Source of the DNA: an uncultured Verrucomicrobia subdivision 3 bacterium
Lineage (GTDB): Bacteria; Verrucomicrobiota; Verrucomicrobiae; Limisphaerales; UBA11358
Assembly (NCBI GenBank): GCA_903847285.1
Contig: CAINDH010000070.1
Span: 1-64,000 of the forward strand
Direction: 5' to 3'
Length of the DNA stretch: 64,000 nt
Shown: piece after piece, positions 27,059-34,804 of the stretch
Position numbering within the stretch: position 1 is the first letter of the stretch
Layout: each line of letters starts with the position of its first letter
Program-made: the position numbers and the translations under genes
Notes under the pieces: model-generated
What the model saw: only the letters and a program-made list of their open reading frames with translations
The model's database searches: none
Told to the model about the DNA's origin: nothing

Positions 27059-29434
27059 TCAACGCCGGCGTTTTTGGAAACGATTCGCACCGCTGGATTT
27101 TATCAGCGGACGTTGCGCGGTGGAAAATTTTGAACCGGAGGTTTGCAACATCGCCGGCTTGGCCGCCGCCTGACGTTCCTCGGGCCGCTGTGATTTCGCT
27201 GGTCGGGTATCTTTCGCGCCAGCGTTTTTCCACGCCGATGGCTGTGAGCGTTTTGGCTCTGGACGCGATGATGGCCGGTGTGCAGCGGCACGGTTGGACT
27301 GTGGACGCGGGTCATAGACCTGCGGTTTTTTATTGTCACGCTTCTCAACCGCGAGACGGAAGTCCACCTGTTTCTTGGCGGAATCCACCCGGGCAACTTG
27401 CACGGTGAGCTTGTCGCCGAGTTTAATAACGCGGCGCGTGCGCCGGCCTACAAGATTTCTCCGACCTTCATCAAAGATGAAAAAATCGTCCTCAATCGTG
27501 GACAACGGCACGAGTCCGCTCATTGCGAGACCGGACACGTCCACGAAGAACCCAAAGTTGCGCACATCGGTCACAAGCGCGGGGTATTTCACCGGGTCGC
27601 CAGATTCAAGCTGCGCGTTTAGGAATGCGTAGAGCTTCACGTCCTTGCTGTCGCGTTCGGCATCGGCGGAATTTCTTTCCGTGACGGAAATGTGATCAGC
27701 AATTTCTTTAAGCGCATTCGCTTTCGGAGAATTTTTATCAAACAACGCGCGATGCACCACGAGGTCGGCATAGCGGCGGATGGGCGAGGTGAAGTGCGTA
27801 TATTTTTTCTTCGCCAATCCGTAATGGCCGAGCGGTTCTACCGAGTAGCACGCACGCTTGAGCGATTTGAGAAAACCAATCTTCAGCGCGGAGCCAATGG
27901 GAATCGTGCCGAGCTTGTGCAGCAGCTTTTGGATTTCAGCGGGCTGCGAGAGATTGCCGCAGGGGACATGGTGCGCCAAAACTTCCTGACGGTATTCTTG
28001 CAGGCGGCGCGGATCCGGTTCTTCGTGCACACGATAAACGGCGGGCGTGCGCAAAGTCATCAAACGCGTGGCGACGGCTTCGTTCGCGAGCAGCATGAAT
28101 TCCTCAATGAGCTGGTGCGACACGTCGTTCTCATTTTTCTCGATGCGGAGGATTTTCCCCTGCTCGTCCAAACGGATTTTCGTTTCGGGAAAATCCAGGT
28201 CGAGCGAGCCGTTCTGGAAACGGTGGCGGCGGATTTTTTGCGCGAGCTCGTGAGCCCGATGCAACATCTGCTCAATCGGGTCATCGGTCGGCGCGCGCTG
28301 CAAAATCTCCAACACTTGCGCGTAGGCAAAACGTTTTTGCGAATGGATGACGGCGGCGTGAAACTTCGTGTTCAAGACGCGGCCGTCGTGGGCGATGACA
28401 AATTCCACGCACTTCGTCAGACGATCCACGTTCGGCTTGAGCGAGCAAAGTTCATTGCTCAACGCCTCCGGCAGCATCGGGATAACACGGTCCACAAGGT
28501 AAGTGGAGTTGCCGCGCTTGCTGGCTTCCTCGTCGAGCGCGGTGCCGGGCTTGACGTAATGCGACACGTCGGCGATGTGAACCCACAAGCGCCATTGCTC
28601 CGTCGAAATTTTTTCCAGACAGATTGCATCGTCGAAATCTTTGGCATCGTCCGGGTCAATGGTGATGACGCGATGCGAACGGCAATCAAGGCGGTCGGTC
28701 AAATCTTTGTCGGAAACGGTCGAGCCGACAGCCTGCGCCTCGTCCAACACGGTTTTGGGGAAATGCAGCGGCAAGTTGTATTGGCGCAGCACAGACAGCA
28801 TATCCACGCCCTCGGCATCCGGCGCACCGAGCACTTCCACGATTTCGCCTTCGGGATTCGCGTTGCGCCATTCCCATTCGCGCAGCTCGACCACAACTTT
28901 ATCGCCGATGCGCGCCGGTCGGCCAACGTCCTTGGCGGGCGGCACCAGAATGTCATGCGGAATGCGCGGGTCATCCGGCGTGACGTAAAACGACGCGCGT
29001 CCTTGCTGCAACGTGCCGACAATTTGTGGACGCGTGCGTTCGAGAATGCGGACGACGGTGCCGGTGTCCTGGTCGCCATCACGGAAATTTTTCCGACGCG
29101 CAGTGCGGCGCACCAGCACACGGTCTTCGTGCAACGCGGTGCCCGTGGCGCTTTCGGCAATGGCAACTTCCGGCAGCGCGGAATCATCGGGCGTAAAAAA
29201 ACCTTTGCCCGCACGGTTCATACGGATGCGACCGGGAATCAGATCCGCATCGCTAGTAAGAGCGTAACGGGAATTTTTGATGAGCGCGATTTTGCCGTCC
29301 CGTTCCAGCTTGCGGAGGGTGCGGTTGAATTCCGGTTCGCGATCGGGCGGCACGCGCAGGTGACGCTGTAAGTTTTCCGCGCTCAACGGGACATAATCCT
29401 TTTCGGCCAGCAGGCTCAAGATGCGTTGCTCCAT
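27059..29434 (-). CDS. rnr: Ribonuclease R
   Basis: A 791-residue 3'-5' exoribonuclease that degrades structured RNA. Domains in order: N-terminal winged-helix RNB-N region (LSLLAEKDYVPLSAENLQRH), cold-shock OB domains (about 80-230), RNB catalytic domain with the Asp cluster ITIDPDDAKDFDDAI near 260 and PEALSNELCSL, and an S1 domain (GFFVDVSGLAMSGLVPLS). The C-terminal 85 residues are rich in Lys, Arg, Gln and Pro and end QKRRR, a basic tail that probably helps RNA or ribosome binding. The gene stands between two hairpins: the transketolase terminator upstream and a REP-like hairpin downstream. Confidence 0.96.
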   Translation of the reverse strand: MEQRILSLLAEKDYVPLSAENLQRHLRVPPDREPEFNRTLRKLERDGKIALIKNSRYALTSDADLIPGRIRMNRAGKGFFTPDDSALPEVAIAESATGTALHEDRVLVRRTARRKNFRDGDQDTGTVVRILERTRPQIVGTLQQGRASFYVTPDDPRIPHDILVPPAKDVGRPARIGDKVVVELREWEWRNANPEGEIVEVLGAPDAEGVDMLSVLRQYNLPLHFPKTVLDEAQAVGSTVSDKDLTDRLDCRSHRVITIDPDDAKDFDDAICLEKISTEQWRLWVHIADVSHYVKPGTALDEEASKRGNSTYLVDRVIPMLPEALSNELCSLKPNVDRLTKCVEFVIAHDGRVLNTKFHAAVIHSQKRFAYAQVLEILQRAPTDDPIEQMLHRAHELAQKIRRHRFQNGSLDLDFPETKIRLDEQGKILRIEKNENDVSHQLIEEFMLLANEAVATRLMTLRTPAVYRVHEEPDPRRLQEYRQEVLAHHVPCGNLSQPAEIQKLLHKLGTIPIGSALKIGFLKSLKRACYSVEPLGHYGLAKKKYTHFTSPIRRYADLVVHRALFDKNSPKANALKEIADHISVTERNSADAERDSKDVKLYAFLNAQLESGDPVKYPALVTDVRNFGFFVDVSGLAMSGLVPLSTIEDDFFIFDEGRRNLVGRRTRRVIKLGDKLTVQVARVDSAKKQVDFRLAVEKRDNKKPQVYDPRPQSNRAAAHRPSSRPEPKRSQPSAWKNAGAKDTRPAKSQRPEERQAAAKPAMLQTSGSKFSTAQRPLIKSSGANRFQKRRR

Positions 29435-29470
29435 GCGCGGAGCATGGACGCGATTAGGCGCGAGGAAAAT

Positions 29471-29502
29471 AAAAAACGCGGAGAATTGCTTCTCCGCGTT
29501 TT
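29471..29502 (-). terminator. Intrinsic terminator after the first transketolase gene
   Basis: A perfect 13-bp stem (AAAACGCGGAGAA / TTCTCCGCGTTTT) with a 4-base loop. On the minus strand it ends in a run of six T. It lies 41 bases beyond the stop at 29544 and before the rnr start. Confidence 0.93.
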
Positions 29503-29543
29503 AGTCCAAATGATTCTTCCGGCAAGATGCCGACCGCTTGCTG

Positions 29544-31376
29544 TTACAGCGACTTGACCTTCGCCACAATCGCCGCCGCATCAATCTTGAAGTGCGCCAT
29601 GAGTTCCGCCGCCTGGCCGGAGCGCGGCAAGCCGTTGACGGCGAGCTTGTGAACCTTGATGCCTTCGCTGGAAAGTTCGCCTGCGACCGCGTCGCCGAGT
29701 CCGCCTTCAGGATAATGATCTTCCACGGTGATGACCGTGTTCGCGGTCTTTCTGGCGGCAAGAAGAATCACGGTCTTGCCCAGTGGTTTCACGCTGTAAG
29801 CATCAATAACGGACACCGTAATGCCTTCGCCCTTCAACTGGTCAGCGGCTTTCAACGCTTCAAACAAGGTCACGCCTGCCGCGACAATCGTGGCCTTCGT
29901 GCCTTCGCGCAGGAGTTTCGCGCCGCCGATGGGAAATTGTTCATCATTGCCGTAGATGACCGGTGTCTTCGGACGCGAGGTGCGCAGGAAGCAAACGCCT
30001 TTATGTGCGGCCATCTGCTCGAGCAATTTTTCCGTGGCGACGGCTTCCGCCGGATACAAGACAGTGCTACCGACGACGGCGCGCATCATGGCAAGGTCTT
30101 CCAACGCCATCTGCGACGGTCCGTCTTCGCCGATGCTGACGCCAACGTGCGAACCAACGAGCTTCAAGTTGGCGGAAGAAATTCCCGCAACGCGGATTTG
30201 ATCAGCCGCGCGCGTGAAGAACGTCGCAAACGTCGAGGCGAACGGAACGTGTCCGCGCGTGGCGTAACCGATGGCGACTGCCACCAGATTTTGTTCCGCG
30301 ATGAAGCATTCCGTGAAGCGATTCGGGAACGCCTTGGCAAACTTTTCCGAGTAGGTGGAATTTTTCGTGTCGCCGTCCATCGCGACGACGGCGGGGTTTG
30401 CGCCGCCAACGCGGACGAGCGCCGCACCATAAGCTTCGCGCGTGGCGATTTTGTCACCGAGGTTGTAGCTGATGGCTGGATAACTTGCCGGCGCGGTAAG
30501 ATTCGGCGCGGGCAGCGGTGAAGGCGATTGAATCGCCACGCCGATGCCAGACTTTGCGCTCGGCGAAAGTTCGGCGACGGCACGCGCGGCTTCATCAGCG
30601 CTCAACGGTTTGCCATGCCAGCTGTCCTTATCTTGAATGAATGAAACACCTGCGCCCTTGTAGGTTTTGGCGATGATGGCCAGCGGACGTTCGTCCAGAC
30701 CGACACCGCTCAACACTTCGAGAATTTCTTCCATGTCGTGACCGTCATCGAGCGTTTCGACGCGCCAGCCAAACGATTCAAAGCGCTTCACATAAATACT
30801 GATATCGTGACCGAACATCGTCGCCTGACTCTGGCCGAGGCGATTCGCATCTACAATCGCGATGAGGTTGCTCAATTTGTAAAAGCCCGCGAGATTCGCC
30901 GCTTCCCAAACCGCACCTTCGGCGATTTCGCCGTCGCCGAGCAGAACGTAGGTGTTGAAATCCAATTTATCCTGACGCGCGGCGAGCGCCATGCCCACGC
31001 CGACCCCGAGACCTTGACCGAGCGAACCCGTCGCGATGTCTGCAAACGCGAGGCGCGGAGTCGGATGGCCTTCAAGGTCGTTGCCAAACTGGCGCAACTT
31101 GGTCAATTCGCTGACGGGGATGAATCCATTTTCCGCCCACGCGGCATACAGCAGCGGCGCAGCGTGACCTTTGGAGAGAATGAAACGGTCGTTGTTGTAG
31201 TAGTGCGGATTCTTCGCGTCATACTTCATGTGGCCAAAGAACAGCGCAGCCGTGACATCTGCCGCTGAGAGACAGGAGGTCGGGTGGCCGGAACCCGCAG
31301 CCGTGGTGGCGTTGATGGAGTGGATGCGGAGCGTATTGGCGATGCCCTTCAATAATTCGATATCAGTTTCAATCAT
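29544..31376 (-). CDS. tkt: Transketolase (canonical type)
   Basis: A thiamine-diphosphate enzyme that moves two-carbon units between sugar phosphates in the pentose phosphate pathway. The 610-residue protein (ATG at 31376) has the N-terminal GSGHPTSCLSAADV block, the TPP motif LLGDGEIAEGAVWEAANLA with Asn in VDANRLGQS, the pyrimidine domain with the catalytic Glu in CFIAEQNLVAVAIG, and a C-terminal domain with VITVEDHYPEGGLG. The length and motifs match the compact, animal-like transketolase group. A second, divergent transketolase-like gene lies 1 kb upstream on the same strand, but the two are separated by a terminator and another gene. Confidence 0.94.
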   Translation of the reverse strand: MIETDIELLKGIANTLRIHSINATTAAGSGHPTSCLSAADVTAALFFGHMKYDAKNPHYYNNDRFILSKGHAAPLLYAAWAENGFIPVSELTKLRQFGNDLEGHPTPRLAFADIATGSLGQGLGVGVGMALAARQDKLDFNTYVLLGDGEIAEGAVWEAANLAGFYKLSNLIAIVDANRLGQSQATMFGHDISIYVKRFESFGWRVETLDDGHDMEEILEVLSGVGLDERPLAIIAKTYKGAGVSFIQDKDSWHGKPLSADEAARAVAELSPSAKSGIGVAIQSPSPLPAPNLTAPASYPAISYNLGDKIATREAYGAALVRVGGANPAVVAMDGDTKNSTYSEKFAKAFPNRFTECFIAEQNLVAVAIGYATRGHVPFASTFATFFTRAADQIRVAGISSANLKLVGSHVGVSIGEDGPSQMALEDLAMMRAVVGSTVLYPAEAVATEKLLEQMAAHKGVCFLRTSRPKTPVIYGNDEQFPIGGAKLLREGTKATIVAAGVTLFEALKAADQLKGEGITVSVIDAYSVKPLGKTVILLAARKTANTVITVEDHYPEGGLGDAVAGELSSEGIKVHKLAVNGLPRSGQAAELMAHFKIDAAAIVAKVKSL

Positions 31377-31635
31377 AAATTTTAAGAGCGCAGAGGTTAA
31401 CGGACAAACATTCAAAGCCAAGAATGAAATCCGCAGGAAACAAGCTATCCGCCTTGTGAGACGTGGATTTTATGATTCGGCAGGACGGAAGATAGATTGC
31501 CACCTTGAAAGATTTTTTGACGGATGTTTCAGGGGAAATTGTAAGCAACGAGCCAACCCGCGCAATGGATGTTTGGGCAACTTGCTTGTGAATTTTGCTG
31601 CCTTGTGACAAATCACGCGAGAAGTGGTGCGATGG

Positions 31636-31737
31636 AAAAGCGGCGGAGGGCCGCCGCAGTCCAAAACGCTGGCGCGCGGAACGAAACACTCGGCGAACGC
31701 GAAGCGTCTTGGAGTGCGCCAGTCCTCTGGCGCTTTT
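31636..31737. repeat. Face-to-face pair of hairpins (BIME-like repeat)
   Basis: The left arm begins AAAAGCGGCGGAGGGCCGCC and the right arm, read on the other strand, begins AAAAGCGCCAGAGGACTGGC; both continue with a similar RCASTCCAARACGC stretch. Each arm folds on its own (GCGGCGG/CCGCCGC and GCGCCAG/CTGGCGC). This is the only clear structure in the 536 bases between the transketolase start (31376) and the next gene (31913); I see no gene there. Confidence 0.65.
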
Positions 31738-31912
31738 GGGCTTGCGCGGTAGGAGAATTGGGAAAAGGATTTCAGCAGTGCCGGATGATGGACGACAAGC
31801 GCGACGAAATGCATCGCGATTTTTTGGTCATGAATGTGGCCGATTGACTACTCTTGAAGATGGCCAACAACGCTTACAGCAGCTTAAATATCAGGCCGGT
31901 TAACAAACGTTT

Positions 31913-32323
31913 ATGAGGCGCAAATCTCCAAAGCCAAAGTTGAAAGAAACCGTTAAGATTCCGACAAGGTTAGTCGAGTTTCTCGGATACGCGAACGAGT
32001 TGATTGTCCAGGATGATGAGTCGGTAACTGTAGTTTCAGATGATTTAATTCAGGTTGAGGAGGCCATGGGATGGCTTTTGGCTAGCGGAGGTTTGATTGA
32101 GGAAGGCGGCTCCATGTTTGCGTTTACATTTTTTGCGGAGCCAAAACAGACCCGGAAACTTTGGGAGATAAAGCTGAACAAAGAGCAAATTGCAGAGATA
32201 GCTGCTGGTCGACTCACGGAACTGCATCTCTGGGCTTGTCGTGCGCCTGATTGTGGGTGCAAGTTCCATTCGCCGGAAGGTGATTGTTTTTATTGTGATT
32301 GGGAAGATGTGCCATCGGCATAG
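31913..32323 (+). CDS. Hypothetical protein with C-terminal Cys cluster
   Basis: A 136-residue protein of unknown family and lower GC than its neighbours. The basic N terminus (RRKSPKPKLKETVK) is followed by a probably folded region (VEFLGYANELIVQDDE, EEAMGWLLASGGLIEEGG). The C terminus holds five cysteines in CRAPDCGCKF and CFYCDW, which look able to bind zinc. There is no clear ribosome binding site. Its composition and the repeat-rich surroundings hint at recent gain, but there is no mobile gene beside it. It shares a bidirectional terminator with the convergent second transketolase gene. Confidence 0.65.
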   Translation: MRRKSPKPKLKETVKIPTRLVEFLGYANELIVQDDESVTVVSDDLIQVEEAMGWLLASGGLIEEGGSMFAFTFFAEPKQTRKLWEIKLNKEQIAEIAAGRLTELHLWACRAPDCGCKFHSPEGDCFYCDWEDVPSA

Positions 32324-32367
32324 ATGAAAACGGGTCACACTGACTTCTGATCCATTATTTAAACAAA

Positions 32368-32401
32368 AAAAGCGCGGACGGTTTTCACCATCCGCGCTTT
32401 T
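32368..32401. terminator. Bidirectional intrinsic terminator
   Basis: AAAAGCGCGGA at 32368-32378 pairs with TCCGCGCTTTT at 32391-32401, with further pairing inward broken by one mismatch. A-rich sequence before and T-rich sequence after allow termination in both directions, between the convergent hypothetical gene and second transketolase gene. Confidence 0.9.
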
Positions 32402-32429
32402 GATTTTTGACCTTACGGACGGTCAATAA

Positions 32430-34511
32430 TTACTTACCCAGCAACGCGAGCGCCGCTTCGGCCATCTTCGGTCCGGTGAGGCCGTGCTTCACGTAGAGTT
32501 CTTCCGCCATGTAGGCGCTCTGGCCGAATTCGTTGTTGATGCCGAGCGTCTTCAGCGTGTGCGCGATGCCCGCGTTGCTCAACGCGTGCGAGACTTGCGC
32601 GCCCATGCCGCCGATGAGCTGGTGATCTTCAATCGTCACGACTTTGCCGCCGCACGCCTTGACCGCCGCGCCGATGGTTTCGAGGTCCACCTGGTTCACG
32701 AACGGATTGCTGATGACCGTGGCTTTCACGCCTTTCGCGGCGAGGAGTTTGCCGGCTTCGATGGCTTTGTTCACGAGCACGCCGCAGCCGATGAGGACGA
32801 CGTCGCTGCCGGTGGAGAGGACTTGCGCCTTGCCCCACGGATATTGCGCGCCGGGAATCCACGACATCGGATAATTTTCGCGGCCGACGAAGAAGATGTA
32901 GCTGTTGCCATCCTTGCCCGCCGCGCGATCGGCGGCGAATTGCTTGATGGCTTGATACATCAAGGATTCGGCTTCATCCGGGCAGCTCGGCGCGATGCAG
33001 ATGGTGTGCGGAATCGCGGAGAGCGCGGCGAAATACGTCGTCGCCTGATGACTCGCGCCGTCGGCGGCGTCCTGAAAACCCACGTGCGAGAACATCGCGA
33101 TGACGGGCGCTTGCGAGAGCGCGGCCATCGTGAGCGGCAGATTTCCCTTCGTCACACCGAATTGACCGAACGTGTCCACGATCGGGATGAATCCGACCTT
33201 CGACAAACCGGCAGCGGTGCTGATCATGTTAGATTCGGCGATGCCGACTTCGATCCAGCGATCCGGAAAGCTCTTATGGAACAGGCTGATGCCCGTGGAA
33301 CCTTGCACGTCGGCAGAAACGGAGAATACCGGCAGACCTTCCGTCGCCGCCTTGACGGCGGCGCGGGCGAGACCGGCTTGGACTTTGTCAGTCTTGGCTT
33401 TGGCCGGAGCAGGCGTGCCCGCTGCAGCGGCGGCGTCCGCCTTCGCTTTTTTCGCGGCTTCTTTTGCTTCCCAATCGCTGCGGAACGCGTGCGTCCAGTC
33501 AGCGAATTCCTTGGGCATCTGACCGCTCCAGATTTCGTTCACGAACTCGGTGATCTTTTCGCCGCTGGCGAGCGGGAAGCCGTGACCGCCGGAAGAATTT
33601 TCCATCGTGGACTTCACGCCGAAACCTTTGACGGTCTTGGCGAGGATGCACACGGGCTTGGTTGGATCGGCCTTTGCCGCCGCGAGCGCTTTTTCGAGCG
33701 CGAGATAAACGGCCTGGAGATCGTTGCCGTTCGGAACCTGGATGACGTTCCAGCCGAGACCGCCGATGCTGCTGAACGTGGGATTCATACTGAAGGAATC
33801 CTTCGTGATGCGACCGGAGAGCTTGGTGTCGTTGTCAGAAATGAACATCACAAACGGATTCAATTTGCCCTTCGCGGCGAGACCGGGAATGGCGGCGAAC
33901 GCTTCCTTCGCTTCGCCTTCCATGCTCGCGCCGTCGCTGACGGTGCAGATGGTGACGCGATCATTCTTCGCGAGCTTGTCGCCGATGGCGAGGCCCTGCG
34001 CTTGCGGCAGCGAACTGCCGAGCGGACCGTTGCTCAAAAGAACGCCTTCGGGATTCAGATGCGATTCGCCGTGGCCGGTGAGTTTGCTGTGGATACCGCG
34101 GAAACCTTTCACGGTCTCGGTGGTCATACCGTCAAAGCCGTAGAGCGAGCGCACGGCATACACGCCATTCTCGCAGTGGCCGGCGTCGTTGACGAAATTG
34201 TAAGCCTGATGCCATTCGCGACCGCTGACGGAGAACATCACGCCGTGGATGGCGGACATGATCTCCGCGAAGGCCGCCGGGCCGCCCCAGTGCGAGGCTG
34301 CGCCGCCGATGACCGCGTGCAAATCCATCAACGCCACGAGCGCACGGCTGGCACGCGGATCGGCGAGGGTCACATCAGCGCCAGCACCGTTCTTGACCGT
34401 GACCGAATATTTCGGCGCGGCCTTGGGCGTGGGCGCGAGTTTGGTTTTCAAGGTGAGCGGCGCGAGCGGCGGGGCTTGCACGGCTTGGACGACGGAGGTA
34501 TCAGCTGCCAT
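32430..34511 (-). CDS. Divergent transketolase-like thiamine-diphosphate enzyme
   Basis: A 693-residue protein (ATG at 34511) with transketolase domains in order but unusual motifs. An Ala/Pro/Lys-rich leader of about 40 residues precedes the TPP domain, whose diphosphate motif reads TVSDGASMEGEAKEAF with SDNDTKLSGR as the Asn segment, instead of the GDGE type. After an Ala/Lys linker (about 355-385), the pyrimidine domain has the catalytic Glu in WIEVGIAESNMISTAAGLSK and FSHVGFQDAADGASHQ. The C-terminal domain contains VVTIEDHQLIGGMG. It is full length and should be active, but substrates may differ from the canonical enzyme at 29.5 kb. DXS or a two-carbon transfer role are alternatives. Confidence 0.85.
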   Translation of the reverse strand: MAADTSVVQAVQAPPLAPLTLKTKLAPTPKAAPKYSVTVKNGAGADVTLADPRASRALVALMDLHAVIGGAASHWGGPAAFAEIMSAIHGVMFSVSGREWHQAYNFVNDAGHCENGVYAVRSLYGFDGMTTETVKGFRGIHSKLTGHGESHLNPEGVLLSNGPLGSSLPQAQGLAIGDKLAKNDRVTICTVSDGASMEGEAKEAFAAIPGLAAKGKLNPFVMFISDNDTKLSGRITKDSFSMNPTFSSIGGLGWNVIQVPNGNDLQAVYLALEKALAAAKADPTKPVCILAKTVKGFGVKSTMENSSGGHGFPLASGEKITEFVNEIWSGQMPKEFADWTHAFRSDWEAKEAAKKAKADAAAAAGTPAPAKAKTDKVQAGLARAAVKAATEGLPVFSVSADVQGSTGISLFHKSFPDRWIEVGIAESNMISTAAGLSKVGFIPIVDTFGQFGVTKGNLPLTMAALSQAPVIAMFSHVGFQDAADGASHQATTYFAALSAIPHTICIAPSCPDEAESLMYQAIKQFAADRAAGKDGNSYIFFVGRENYPMSWIPGAQYPWGKAQVLSTGSDVVLIGCGVLVNKAIEAGKLLAAKGVKATVISNPFVNQVDLETIGAAVKACGGKVVTIEDHQLIGGMGAQVSHALSNAGIAHTLKTLGINNEFGQSAYMAEELYVKHGLTGPKMAEAALALLGK

Positions 34512-34644
34512 ATGTTTTTTTAAAATTAAGTTGCGGGAGTCTAAATCGGCTCCGGCAAAAGAGAAGAATGAATTATTTGAAAAGGATGCAAACAATTCAT
34601 CATCGCCAGCATTCCCCCGATGCTTGAGGGATTTTTACGTGAAG

Positions 34645-34678
34645 TTGGTAGGGCGTCGCAGCAACAACGCCCCACCAA
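34645..34678. repeat. REP-like hairpin, core variant (copy 6)
   Basis: TTGGTAGGGCGT pairs with ACGCCCCACCAA (one mismatch) around CGCAGCAAC plus A. Its reverse complement contains GTTGCTGCGAC, a shortened form of the core. It is the main structure in the 293 bases between the divergent second transketolase and CarboxypepD_reg genes. Confidence 0.55.
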
Positions 34679-34804
34679 AATTATCTGTGCAACAAGTAAT
34701 CCTCTTGAAAAGTTTCACTGTCCTTTGCCAGGCGGATTTTGAACACTGGCGCCGCCCGCGTGTCTTTGGTTCAAAGCCTGCACGCGTTGGGGCCAAGGAT
34801 CGAT

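Noticed and set aside
27692..29371. Long plus-strand open frame opposite RNase R
   Set aside because: It is the antisense shadow of rnr in GC-rich sequence; the protein has no recognisable motif, whereas rnr is complete on the other strand.
31569..31903. Two short plus-strand frames in the gap before 31913
   Set aside because: They run straight through the inverted hairpin pair and have no protein-like character.
32484..34523. 679-codon plus-strand open frame opposite the second transketolase
   Set aside because: Antisense shadow; composition is Arg/His/Asp-rich without domains, and the transketolase on the minus strand has all its motifs.
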